A program made the position numbers and the translations under genes. Below are positions 1-6,366 of a stretch of DNA of 40,084 bases, in pieces. How positions within the stretch are numbered: position 1 is the first letter of the stretch; each line of letters opens with the position of its first letter. Below the pieces are notes generated by a model. It did not search any database and was not told the DNA's origin. It was given only the letters and a program-made list of their open reading frames with translations. The DNA comes from a virus: IMG/VR virus record IMGVR_UViG_3300045108_000001, positions 1 through 40,084 of that record. The stretch is one strand, 5' to 3'.

Positions 1-903
1 TCCGGAACCTTGAAGATCGGCGACATGACCTTCCCGTGCGCCGTGCTCACAGAAACTAACGGCAAGGTTACCCGCGTACTCACTCAGCACGACTTCATGA
101 AGGGCATGGGGATGTACTACAGCGGCTGGATTTCGAAAAACCGGGCGGTCGATGAAGCCACTGCAGAAGTACCTCTTTTTCTCGCCTTCGAAAGGCTTAA
201 GCCATTCATCGACAAGCATTTAGGCGATCTGCAGTCAATCGTCCTGAAGTACCGCACGCAGAACGGGAATCTGGCTTACGGTATTAAGGCGGACATCATT
301 CCGAAAATATGCGAAGTTTGGATGGATGCCGAGGAGCACGGGCGCCTCGGTAGGCGGCAGAAAGCCATCGCGCGAAAGGCCCATCTCATGATCCGTGCAC
401 TTGCGCACGTTGGGATCGCCGCTCTGGTTGATGAGGCGACCGGATATCAGGAGAGGCGGGCCCATGACGCTCTAGCGCGAATCCTCGAAGAGTTCGTGAC
501 GACCGAGTTGCAGAAGTGGGTAAGCACGTTTCCGATTGACTACTACCGGGAGGTCTGCCGACTGCGAGGCTGGAAATTTGATCCGGGTACGACAAAGCGC
601 GGCGTTATTTGGGGCGTCCTGACGAACAACGTGATTTATCAACGGCTGGCACCCGGCGTTCTAGAGGAGTTGAAGCGGGTAACGCCGAGAGATGAAAAGG
701 GGCGCCATAAAGACAAGCTCTTTCAGCGCCTCACAAGGGACACCGGCAATCCACGCCTCCGCGAGCATCTTGCTTCGGTCGTGACGCTCATGCGGGTTGC
801 GTCTGATGGTGACTGGAAGGGTTTCATGAAGATGCTGGACAAGGCGCTACCGAAGTATCGGGTGGGGCCACAACAGCTCCAGCTGGAAGGATTCGAAGAG
901 TGA
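1..903 (+). CDS. P63C-domain protein, 5' end cut by window edge
   Basis: The reading frame is open from base 1, so the gene begins before the window; the TTG at 10 is probably internal because the frame upstream (S-G-T) continues the sequence. The protein matches the P63C domain family by its central ALVDEATGYQERR motif (about residues 135-147 from the TTG), a hallmark I recognise from phage and plasmid proteins of about 300 residues. The molecular function of the family is unknown to me. It stands alone on the plus strand and ends just before a hairpin at 939-957. If the window ends are joined, a GTG at 40079 lies in the same frame and would be a natural start (see findings). Confidence 0.75.
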   Translation, partial: SGTLKIGDMTFPCAVLTETNGKVTRVLTQHDFMKGMGMYYSGWISKNRAVDEATAEVPLFLAFERLKPFIDKHLGDLQSIVLKYRTQNGNLAYGIKADIIPKICEVWMDAEEHGRLGRRQKAIARKAHLMIRALAHVGIAALVDEATGYQERRAHDALARILEEFVTTELQKWVSTFPIDYYREVCRLRGWKFDPGTTKRGVIWGVLTNNVIYQRLAPGVLEELKRVTPRDEKGRHKDKLFQRLTRDTGNPRLREHLASVVTLMRVASDGDWKGFMKMLDKALPKYRVGPQQLQLEGFEE

Positions 904-938
904 GTGAGGGGGTGACCGTGGCAAGCATGACAACAGGC

Positions 939-957
939 GGCCGGGGTGAGCCCGGCC
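939..957. terminator. hairpin between convergent genes
   Basis: A perfect 7-bp stem GGCCGGG / CCCGGCC with a 5-nt loop (GTGAG) sits between the end of the rightward P63C gene and the end of the leftward 966-1133 gene. The position suits a bidirectional terminator. There is no T-run on either side, so an intrinsic terminator is only a suggestion. Confidence 0.4.
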
Positions 958-965
958 ATCCCGCG

Positions 966-1133
966 CTACTTCTTTTCCGTCGTCGCGCCGCTCTTCTTTG
1001 CCGGACGCGGCGCGACTTTCAGTTTGCCACGGTTGGGCGGTTGTTCCGATCGCTCGATCATCTCGTCAAAGATGCGCTTCGCGTTCTGATTCACGTCGCG
1101 CGGAGACTTGCCTGCCGGGGACTTTTCCGCCAT
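966..1133 (-). CDS. small basic/charged phage protein, 55 aa
   Basis: ATG at 1133, TAG at 966. The 55-residue product begins MAEKSPAGKSPRDVNQNAKR and ends in a Lys/Arg-rich tail. The PRDVNQNAKRIFDE stretch is of the kind seen in small uncharacterised phage proteins (inference from memory of such proteins). It is the last gene of the leftward group behind the repressor, 14 nt after the stop of the membrane protein. No function is assigned. The competing rightward frame here is Arg-rich and looks like a shadow. Confidence 0.6.
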   Translation of the reverse strand: MAEKSPAGKSPRDVNQNAKRIFDEMIERSEQPPNRGKLKVAPRPAKKSGATTEKK

Positions 1134-1147
1134 GACATTCGTCGCCG

Positions 1148-1705
1148 TTATTGCCCGACCGCAAAGGCAGTCGAGTCAATGGCGTCAATCTGGCGCCGCA
1201 GCACAATCATGACCTGATCGAGGCAGAAACGTACAGCGAGCCACCCGAGCAGCGGCATGACGAAGGTCAGGACTATGATCGGGGAGCTGAGTACGAGGTG
1301 CATCAGAAGGAACGTATTCATTCGCCGACGATACGAAATTAGACGCTTCCGGAGTTCGTCGGATAGATCTGTGGTGGAGCTGTCCAAGCGATTCGAAAAC
1401 GGCTGTTCGCGCGACGCATCATCGCCACTGAAGCGATCGATCGTGCTTAGCACAAGAATGTCGAAAAGTGTGAGCTTGTGCGCGAAGCGAATGAACCCGT
1501 TCATCGTGCTCCTCAGCAGGCCATACGCTGGGTGATCGAACGGCATGAGTCCACTCGCCGCATCATCGAAAAGGTCGTCCCGGAGGGCGAACATATCCTG
1601 CCGGAATTTATCGATGCGGTAGTCCCGGTAAAACCAAAACAACAACACCCACCCGCCGAGAACTGACACAAGGGATGCTATCGCGACCACAACTTCATGT
1701 TTCAT
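1148..1705 (-). CDS. membrane protein, 185 aa
   Basis: An N-terminal hydrophobic helix (about residues 6-25, VVVAIASLVSVLGGWVLLFW) is followed by a charged domain and, near residues 130-160, a second hydrophobic stretch (LLMHLVLSSPIIVLTFVMPL). It is a predicted inner-membrane protein with no family I recognise. Its ATG overlaps the stop of the upstream gene (ATGA), so it is co-translated with the 1702-2118 membrane/coiled-coil protein. Placement directly behind the repressor suggests expression from the prophage, where small membrane proteins often act in superinfection exclusion; that role is inference. Confidence 0.65.
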   Translation of the reverse strand: MKHEVVVAIASLVSVLGGWVLLFWFYRDYRIDKFRQDMFALRDDLFDDAASGLMPFDHPAYGLLRSTMNGFIRFAHKLTLFDILVLSTIDRFSGDDASREQPFSNRLDSSTTDLSDELRKRLISYRRRMNTFLLMHLVLSSPIIVLTFVMPLLGWLAVRFCLDQVMIVLRRQIDAIDSTAFAVGQ

Positions 1706-2118
1706 CGCTCATCCTCCGGTCTCGTATTGCCTCGGGCGGTTAAACGACTAGACGTTCGTTTGCCATCAATTTGACGTTCGAACTTCTGGATTCGTTCCTG
1801 CAGCCGCTCGACAGTGTCTTTCCGAAGTTTTCGCTGGTGCCAACCATATGCCACGCTGCCACTACCGAAGAGCCACGCAACTGTCTCGCTCACCTTAACA
1901 TCGCCAAGAATCTTTAACCCAATATCGGCGAAGGTTGCGTGGCCCGCAAGTGCCAATACCATCAAATATACGTAACGAACGATTAGTACCGCACCGCCCC
2001 ATCTCGTTAAGTTGTTGAAAATAGAGACGATACCCTCGGAAGTCTTGACCTTCCGAAGAATCCGGTTCTCCGCGCGCAATTCGGCCGCAGTTTTATTTTT
2101 GGAGGCGATAAGGCCAAC
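1702..2118 (-). CDS. membrane/coiled-coil protein, about 138 aa, start unclear
   Basis: The convincing part starts near KNKTAAELRAENRILRKVK and contains a hydrophobic helix (GGAVLIVRYVYLMVLALAGH), a second semi-hydrophobic segment and a basic coiled-coil tail ending in RTSSRLTARGNTRPEDER. I see this as a known type of uncharacterised phage protein. No ATG, GTG or TTG lies in frame near the expected start; an in-frame TTG at 2079 would cut the conserved-looking N-terminus, while an ATG at 2126 is one frame off just before an A-rich run. The start may be rare, or the gene may carry an indel. It follows the repressor and overlaps the next gene by ATGA. Confidence 0.5.
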   Translation of the reverse strand, partial: VGLIASKNKTAAELRAENRILRKVKTSEGIVSIFNNLTRWGGAVLIVRYVYLMVLALAGHATFADIGLKILGDVKVSETVAWLFGSGSVAYGWHQRKLRKDTVERLQERIQKFERQIDGKRTSSRLTARGNTRPEDER

Positions 2119-2159
2119 TCTACCATAGGTATGGCGCGGCGCCGGGCTCCGCCCAACCC

Positions 2160-2390
2160 TTAGATGTCCTCTACCAGGTCGCGAACCTTGACCTTCAGCA
2201 CGCGCGAGATCGCGACCAGCACGGCGATCGAAGGATTGGCCTCTCCCCGCTCGATCGTCGCGACGGAGTTGATGGCGATACCAGCATCGAACGCCAGCGC
2301 CTCCTGACTCATCTTGCGCTCCAACCTCAGCTCGCGAATCCGCGTCCCGAGCTTCCGTAGCGCCGTCCTCGCACCTCTCCGATCGACCAT
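2160..2390 (-). CDS. CI-like HTH (XRE) repressor
   Basis: A 76-residue helix-turn-helix protein of the XRE family: the core MSQEALAFDAGIAINSVATI followed by ERGEANPS is the textbook HTH-3 pattern, filling residues 15-70. It lacks the C-terminal dimerisation/peptidase domain of lambda CI, so it is a short, single-domain regulator. It is transcribed divergently from the Cro-like gene at 2447 across a perfect palindrome at 2429-2442, the normal geometry of a lysogeny switch. There is no clear Shine-Dalgarno before the ATG at 2390. The role as prophage repressor is inferred from family and context. Confidence 0.8.
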   Translation of the reverse strand: MVDRRGARTALRKLGTRIRELRLERKMSQEALAFDAGIAINSVATIERGEANPSIAVLVAISRVLKVKVRDLVEDI

Positions 2391-2409
2391 CCGGCGACAG
2401 AGTGACGCG

Positions 2410-2439
2410 ATGACCGGCTACGGCGCCAACCAGTATACT
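2410..2439 (+). promoter_or_regulatory. candidate rightward promoter of the Cro-like gene
   Basis: A -10 box TATACT (2434-2439, 5 of 6 matches to TATAAT) and a weak -35 ATGACC (2410-2415, 4 of 6) are 18 bp apart. The -10 lies inside the 14-bp palindrome, so an operator-bound dimer would block it. The expected transcription start (about 2446-2447) falls at the GTG start codon of the Cro-like gene. Confidence 0.5.
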
Positions 2440-2442
2440 GGT
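2429..2442. promoter_or_regulatory. operator: perfect 14-bp palindrome
   Basis: ACCAGTATACTGGT is its own reverse complement and sits in the 56-bp gap between the divergent HTH genes. Its core AGTATACT supplies a -10-like TATACT on both strands. It is the obvious binding site for the 2160-2390 repressor and/or the Cro-like protein; this assignment is inference. Confidence 0.65.
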
Positions 2443-2446
2443 AGAT

Positions 2447-2680
2447 GTGACGCGACTCCAGCGGTTCATAGCGGCGAACGGCATCAAGCCAGCGCATCTC
2501 GCGCGAGCGGCCGGAGTGAGTCGGCAGCACCTCTTGCGACTGAGGCGCGGAGTGATGGACCCGAGACGAATCACGATGGTGCTACTGGCGCGCGGCTGTT
2601 CGTACCTGCTCGGTCGATGGGTCAGCGCGGATGAGCTGTTCGACATCGCGGGCGATCCGGTTCCGCTGAATGGATCATGA
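2447..2680 (+). CDS. Cro-like HTH protein
   Basis: A 77-residue protein with a Cro/C1-type HTH: KPAHLARAAGVSRQHLLRLR (about residues 14-33), then a helix MVLLARGCSYLL and a C-terminal tail. GTG at 2447 is chosen because the HTH needs these N-terminal residues. There is no Shine-Dalgarno, and the start lies only 7 nt behind a good -10 box, so the message may be leaderless. It opposes the repressor gene and overlaps the next gene by ATGA. Role as the lytic-side regulator is inferred from position. Confidence 0.7.
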   Translation: MTRLQRFIAANGIKPAHLARAAGVSRQHLLRLRRGVMDPRRITMVLLARGCSYLLGRWVSADELFDIAGDPVPLNGS

Positions 2681-3033
2681 TGAGAGAGCCCTTCGACATC
2701 CGCGCGCTCGCACAGGCGATCCATCAGCGCCGCCTAGAACTCAAGCGCGCGCGTCCGCACTTGAAGGTGCCGATCACTCCGGCCATGTCGCGCATTCTGG
2801 AAGCCGATCCGGGGTACGTTCCACGGCGGCGCAGGAGGGACGGGAGGCAGCGGCGCGAGGCGGTGAATCCATCGATTGGCACGGTCGCAGAGATCGCCAC
2901 CGCGTTGGGTACGACCGTAGGCGCGCTCCTTGGCGAGCGCGCGTATCGGATCACGAATGCGGATCGGGAACGAGTACGGGAGTTTGTCCGCTTCTTGACA
3001 GTGCTGTTCGAGTTGGACGATATCCCTGAATAA
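2677..3033 (+). CDS. second HTH regulator with internal basic insertion
   Basis: This 118-residue protein starts like an HTH protein (FDIRALAQAIHQRRLELKR), has a long Arg-rich insertion (VPRRRRRDGRQRREA, about residues 48-63) and then the classic XRE second half NPSIGTVAEIATALGTTVGA. A charged C-terminal helix follows. ATG at 2677 overlaps the stop of the Cro-like gene, so both are made from one message. It may act as a partner or a CII-like activator of the switch; that is inference. A second ATG follows directly at 2680. Confidence 0.65.
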   Translation: MMREPFDIRALAQAIHQRRLELKRARPHLKVPITPAMSRILEADPGYVPRRRRRDGRQRREAVNPSIGTVAEIATALGTTVGALLGERAYRITNADRERVREFVRFLTVLFELDDIPE

Positions 3034-3054
3034 CTATCAAATTGACCCACTACC

Positions 3055-3444
3055 CTATCCCGAGACACCATCAAGTGCGCGACGTACGTCCTCGATGGAC
3101 CACGCCACGATAGCTATCGCGCCAGTTCTGGCCACGTCGGACAAGAAGAGCGCCTGAGCGTCACTCGGCTTCTTCGTCGGTGCCTTGCACTCCACGAAGA
3201 ACGCTCGACCGTCGCACAGAACGCCAGCGATATCCGGGATGCCCTCTTCTCCCTGCTTGATCGGCTCACAGCATCGCTTCCCGAGTCCCGGCGCGCGCAT
3301 CATTCCACGAACGAACCGAATGAACCGGCTACCTCGCTGCATCATGCCGTTGTTCTGCCGCCAGAACCGGGACACGTCTGTCCGGTAGGCTAAGAACTCC
3401 ATGATGGAGTCTTGAAGGATGGATTCGCGAAAAGGTGGCTTCAT
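3055..3444 (-). CDS. VRR-NUC domain nuclease
   Basis: With the ATG at 3444 the product is 129 residues. It carries the VRR-NUC pattern: GEEGIPDIAGVLCDGRAFFV (PD at about 70-71), then the E-C-K triad residues (85-87) and a conserved Gln in DAQALFLSDV (about 97). VRR-NUC is a PD-(D/E)XK fold found alone in phages and fused in FAN1; stand-alone forms act as structure-specific endonucleases. This ATG overlaps the stop of the upstream gene (ATGA) and the residues before it are shadow-like. It is the last gene of the 5664-3055 leftward operon. Role in phage recombination or junction processing is inferred. Confidence 0.8.
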   Translation of the reverse strand: MKPPFRESILQDSIMEFLAYRTDVSRFWRQNNGMMQRGSRFIRFVRGMMRAPGLGKRCCEPIKQGEEGIPDIAGVLCDGRAFFVECKAPTKKPSDAQALFLSDVARTGAIAIVAWSIEDVRRALDGVSG

Positions 3445-3641
3445 GGCTGACCGACCACTGCCGCATACGCCTTCATCGCAAGATGGTCCCCTGATAGCGT
3501 TCGCAGGTGAAGCTGGCCAAGTATCCACGAATCCCCGGCCGCTGCGCGATTCAGCAGATCGGCGATTTCCGACTCGTGCCGCTCTTCGAAGCACTTCTCA
3601 AACCATGCGAGTGCTGCGGCGTCGGCCTCTCTTTTGGTCAC
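3441..3641 (-). CDS. hypothetical protein, 66 aa
   Basis: A mostly helical, Ala-rich 66-residue protein (MTKREADAAALAWFEKCFEE at its start) without a family I recognise. It overlaps both neighbours by 4 bases (ATGA at each end), which is strong evidence that it is a real member of the leftward operon. No metal-binding or membrane motif is visible. Confidence 0.6.
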   Translation of the reverse strand: MTKREADAAALAWFEKCFEERHESEIADLLNRAAAGDSWILGQLHLRTLSGDHLAMKAYAAVVGQP

Positions 3642-3880
3642 GTACGCACCCTCGTCATCATTGCGAACCCATAGCCATCACGCCGCGCGGTGAGCCTCAT
3701 TGCCTGAACGCCGACGATGTCGGCGAGCGGTAACGTCCACACTTCATCGAGGCTCGGCGTGCCGTCTGACATGAAGCATTGAATACGCCAGCCATTGCGT
3801 CCGGAAAATTCATCCCAATACAGATCATCGAGAACCGCCGCGACGAAAGCCAGCGCGTCTGCTTTAGAGAGTAGACCCAT
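3638..3880 (-). CDS. hypothetical protein, 80 aa
   Basis: An 80-residue acidic/aromatic protein (LLSKADALAFVAAVLDDLYW near its start). The frame is bounded by a 4-base overlap with the downstream gene and a 17-base overlap with the upstream gene. I do not recognise it. The amphipathic N-terminal helix and mixed beta-like middle (WRIQCFM...VWTLPL) suggest a small folded protein. Confidence 0.55.
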   Translation of the reverse strand: MGLLSKADALAFVAAVLDDLYWDEFSGRNGWRIQCFMSDGTPSLDEVWTLPLADIVGVQAMRLTARRDGYGFAMMTRVRT

Positions 3881-4064
3881 TCGCCTCGCCTTTGTACGTC
3901 TCCCGTTTCTTCTTCTCCTGATCGATCGACACCAACCCTTGAACGATGGCCAGGTTCATCAACTCAATCATCCACGGCTGTTCCAGTCGGAACTGAAAGC
4001 CGTTCTCGTTGTAGCCGGAGATTCCTTTCGGTCCCCATGTCAGGCGAGTCAGGATGGCTTTCAT
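3864..4064 (-). CDS. hypothetical protein, 66 aa
   Basis: ATG at 4064 gives 66 residues with several aromatic residues (MKAILTRLTWGPKGISGYNE at the start). It lies 13 nt after the small membrane protein 4078-4209 and overlaps the next gene by 17 bases. No family recognised; kept because it continues the operon with matching codon use. Confidence 0.5.
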   Translation of the reverse strand: MKAILTRLTWGPKGISGYNENGFQFRLEQPWMIELMNLAIVQGLVSIDQEKKKRETYKGEANGSTL

Positions 4065-4077
4065 GAAGTGATCGCCA

Positions 4078-4209
4078 TCACCACCACTTCGAAATAAAGT
4101 GCACCACTACCCACACGATAACGCCAATAATCATCAACACCAGACCGTGAACAGAGACCCAAAACGCAGCAAAGCAGCCCTCGGAAACTTCTGCTGATTC
4201 GAGATCCAT
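4078..4209 (-). CDS. small membrane protein, 43 aa
   Basis: This 43-codon gene has a short acidic N-terminus (MDLESAEVSEG) and then one long hydrophobic helix (roughly residues 14-39, including LVLMIIGVIVWVVVHF) ending in SKWW. It is a predicted single-pass inner-membrane microprotein. Its ATG overlaps the stop of the upstream gene (TGATG), supporting translation. Function unknown; small holin-like, toxin-like or exclusion roles are all possible. Confidence 0.65.
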   Translation of the reverse strand: MDLESAEVSEGCFAAFWVSVHGLVLMIIGVIVWVVVHFISKWW

Positions 4210-4385
4210 CACATGTTCTCCATCTTCGGCCTAGCGCCGATCATCTCCGAAGCCTTGACCTCGATCTCACACACCTTCAAGTGCCAGTCCGACTCCTTAC
4301 CGTCAAGGGAGGACTTTCGGACTCCTCGCATCAAACGGGCAAGGTCGCGGATCAGGCCGAGTACTTCGTCATCACGCGATGCCAT
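4209..4385 (-). CDS. hypothetical protein, 58 aa
   Basis: ATG at 4385, TGA at 4209. The 58-residue product starts MASRDDEVLGLIRDLARLMR and is largely helical and charged. It overlaps the 4372-4656 gene by 14 bases upstream and the 43-aa membrane protein by TGATG downstream. No function is recognised. Confidence 0.6.
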   Translation of the reverse strand: MASRDDEVLGLIRDLARLMRGVRKSSLDGKESDWHLKVCEIEVKASEMIGARPKMENM

Positions 4386-4656
4386 CGAGCCTCCAGACGC
4401 GCGCCTCGACGGGCCAGCAAACCTCCATCACGCGAATGATGTGTAGATGTCGCAAGTCGCCGGCTTTCGGCGTCTCGTTCCATGGCGGCTCTGGCCCGAA
4501 CAACGCCTCTACCTCGACCTCCAGAGCTTTGCTGAAATGAAGGATGTAATCAGTTGGCGACGCGATGAATAGGCCACTGTCATCCGCCAGCGTCTGGATC
4601 TTCGTCAGCTCATGGAGGATCGCTGCCTGCGTCATCGCCGGATCATCACTCCACAT
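4372..4656 (-). CDS. hypothetical protein, 94 aa
   Basis: The ATG at 4656 (MWSDDPAMTQAAILHELTKI) is chosen because it lies 11 bases inside the end of the upstream gene with a GAGG-type Shine-Dalgarno before it; an ATG at 4635 is an alternative. The longer frame upstream is Arg-rich shadow. The protein has an N-terminal helical half and a C-terminal stretch HLHIIRVMEVCWPVEARVW. No family recognised. Confidence 0.55.
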   Translation of the reverse strand: MWSDDPAMTQAAILHELTKIQTLADDSGLFIASPTDYILHFSKALEVEVEALFGPEPPWNETPKAGDLRHLHIIRVMEVCWPVEARVWRLDGIA

Positions 4657-5515
4657 TCGAAACCACCTCTGCGCTCTTCGGGTCCCACCCACCGAGCGAG
4701 TCGCCGCCAATTATCGTATTCGCAAAGTCTTCGATGCGGAACGTCCTGACCGCCACCAACCAGGCGAACGGCGTGTAATAGCTGCCATCCTCACGACGGG
4801 CGGTCATCTTCTCCATCTGCTCAGAATCGTAGGCCGTACCGCTGCCCCATGTGAAGATCGCTCGCTCACCAGCTTCTGAGCGCTTGATCAACTCGGCGCA
4901 CAGCTTCTCCTGCGTCTCGTTCAGCGGATCGCCTACTGCGAGCACGTACCCGATGTACGGCTGATACTGGTAGTCGTTCGACACCAGCGTTTCGGTGCCG
5001 GGGATCTTCTTGATGCGGTCAACGATGCGGACAATCACTCGGCCTGGCATCGGGTTCAACTTAGGTTCTTGCGACCATGCTTTATCCACGCGATCTCCTT
5101 TTGACGTCTCTCCGCTCAACTCCTCGCGACGCAACGGCAACTCCGCTATCTCATGTAGAGTCGCCGCATCAAACAGTGGCGCCAACGTGTCGTCCGCGTG
5201 CGGGTCCGTAATCCTGAGTGACCGGTAAACCGATACTCCGTCGTCTCCGCGCTCAGTGTAGCTAGCCGCCATAAAGAATGCGCCGCAATGCGGGTTGCTC
5301 GTCCCCCGTTTGCATCGGCAGCGCACCGGCCAAATATTCTGATCTTGAAGATACGCAGCGGGCATGCCCACTCGCGCGGCGAACTGCTCGGCAAAGAATC
5401 TCTGCACCCGATCGATCGCTGTTTCTAGGCGCCGATCTCCGATCCGGTCGATCAGCCGCGTGATGTCGTATTCACGGCTCACTTCGGCGCCGCCTTCCTG
5501 CGATACGTCACCCAT
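4646..5515 (-). CDS. protein with C-terminal GroES-like domain, 289 aa
   Basis: ATG at 5515 has a good Shine-Dalgarno (AGAAGG) in front. Residues 1-130 are unassigned and contain a Cys cluster (CRCKRGTSNPHCG, 66-78) that could bind zinc. Residues about 155-265 follow the co-chaperonin (Cpn10/GroES) pattern: PMPGRVIVRIV, then a polar loop (mobile-loop position, PGTETLVSND), then IGYVLAVGDP, then AGERAIFTWGSGTAYD. In GroES these correspond to the first strand, the GroEL-contacting loop, the G-x-V-x-A-V-G strand and the V-x-F-x-x-G-x-G strand. A phage co-chaperonin (as gp31 in T4) would help GroEL fold capsid protein. The family call is from pattern only. Confidence 0.5.
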   Translation of the reverse strand: MGDVSQEGGAEVSREYDITRLIDRIGDRRLETAIDRVQRFFAEQFAARVGMPAAYLQDQNIWPVRCRCKRGTSNPHCGAFFMAASYTERGDDGVSVYRSLRITDPHADDTLAPLFDAATLHEIAELPLRREELSGETSKGDRVDKAWSQEPKLNPMPGRVIVRIVDRIKKIPGTETLVSNDYQYQPYIGYVLAVGDPLNETQEKLCAELIKRSEAGERAIFTWGSGTAYDSEQMEKMTARREDGSYYTPFAWLVAVRTFRIEDFANTIIGGDSLGGWDPKSAEVVSNVE

Positions 5516-5664
5516 GAAGTAGCCTTCTTCCCGTCGCCGTGTCGTGCGAACCGCAGTTTGCACGGATTGCAAATGTGAATATCGCCGCACTCGGGATGAG
5601 CATGCCAACGGTTCGCCTTGCGGCGACACGCCTCGTCTGGGTTCTGGCAACGATCACCGTTCAC
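5479..5664 (-). CDS. small Cys-rich protein, 61 aa (operon head)
   Basis: GTG at 5664 starts a 61-residue basic protein with a probable zinc site (C-x(6)-C early, then HPECGDIHICNPCK at about 23-36). It is the first gene of the leftward operon and overlaps the GroES-like gene by 37 bases. A promoter with a perfect TTGACA lies at 5676-5704, so the 5' leader would be only about 5 nt and no Shine-Dalgarno is visible. Function unknown; a DNA- or RNA-binding regulator is possible. Confidence 0.55.
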   Translation of the reverse strand: MNGDRCQNPDEACRRKANRWHAHPECGDIHICNPCKLRFARHGDGKKATSWVTYRRKAAPK

Positions 5665-5675
5665 GTTAGATACGA

Positions 5676-5704
5676 AGACTAACCCGTCGAGTTGGCGATG
5701 TCAA
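5676..5704 (-). promoter_or_regulatory. candidate leftward promoter
   Basis: On the minus strand a perfect -35 TTGACA (5704-5699), a 17-bp spacer and a weak -10 TAGTCT (5681-5676, 3 of 6). It would drive the 5664-3055 operon, with a transcription start near 5669. Confidence 0.45.
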
Positions 5705-5720
5705 CAATTACCGCCATTTT

Positions 5721-5734
5721 TCGGCATCTGCCGA
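5721..5734. promoter_or_regulatory. inverted repeat in divergent promoter region
   Basis: TCGGCA-TC-TGCCGA is a perfect 6+2+6 inverted repeat in the 135-bp gap between the leftward operon and the terminase genes. It is flanked by two related copies of a CAATT(G/A)CCG element on the same strand. It looks like an operator controlling early/late divergence; the binding protein is unknown. The rest of 5665-5799 holds the leftward promoter and, at 5763-5794, a poor TTGAAC / CATAAC pair facing right with a 20-bp spacer. Confidence 0.4.
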
Positions 5735-5799
5735 CAATTGCCGACGTATCTCGTTACGGCCCTTGAACTTCCGCCGCTCGACCCGCACCATAACTCTCA

Positions 5800-6366
5800 A
5801 TGGCTTCAAATGTTCCGCCAGCGAATGACGTGGATATTCAGATCGCGATCTACGACGCGCTGGGCCTGTCTGCCGATGCCGTCGCCGAGCGTGTGAAGCT
5901 CACCGCCGAGCAGGTGCAAGAACGGCGCTCAGGCCAGAAGTCGAGCCGCATCGACGCCATCCGCGCATGGACGAAGGACGCCATGCACGAACGGCTCGAC
6001 GTCGAGATCGCCTCGGTTGACGTGAAGCGACACATCAACGAGATGAGCTATCAGCTCATCGAGAAGGGCCTGACGGCTGCGCTCGACACTGTCGATATCG
6101 CGTGCCTCGAATGCGGTCGCAAGCCATTCATCACCACGGCGCAGCTCACCGCCGCCAAGGAAGGTCTCGACCGCACCGAAGGCAAGGCTCTGGATCGCAA
6201 ATCGATCCTCCAGCAGCACACCGGTAAGGTGGAGCACACCTACACCGTGGACGGCGAGAACCTGACCGAAATCCTCGCCGAACTTTCCCGCCTCAACAAA
6301 CTCCGCGAAGGCTTCACCGCACCATCCGAGGAGCGAGCGTCTGAATCTCAAGAAAAGGTTAACTGA
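5800..6366 (+). CDS. terS: terminase small subunit (candidate)
   Basis: This 188-residue protein precedes the terminase large subunit and overlaps it by 26 bases. Its N-terminus (IQIAIYDALGLSADAVAERV) looks like the HTH DNA-recognition part of small terminases, the middle is helical, and the C-terminus is a charged helix ELSRLNKLREGF. Small terminases bind the pac or cos site and load the large subunit on DNA. Identification rests on position, length and the HTH-like start. The ATG lacks a Shine-Dalgarno and is the first gene of the late block. Confidence 0.6.
   Translation: MASNVPPANDVDIQIAIYDALGLSADAVAERVKLTAEQVQERRSGQKSSRIDAIRAWTKDAMHERLDVEIASVDVKRHINEMSYQLIEKGLTAALDTVDIACLECGRKPFITTAQLTAAKEGLDRTEGKALDRKSILQQHTGKVEHTYTVDGENLTEILAELSRLNKLREGFTAPSEERASESQEKVN

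Noticed and set aside
900-1217. Rightward 105-codon frame after the P63C gene
   Set aside because: Arg-rich with no Shine-Dalgarno; it is antisense to a better leftward 55-aa gene and to the start of the membrane gene.
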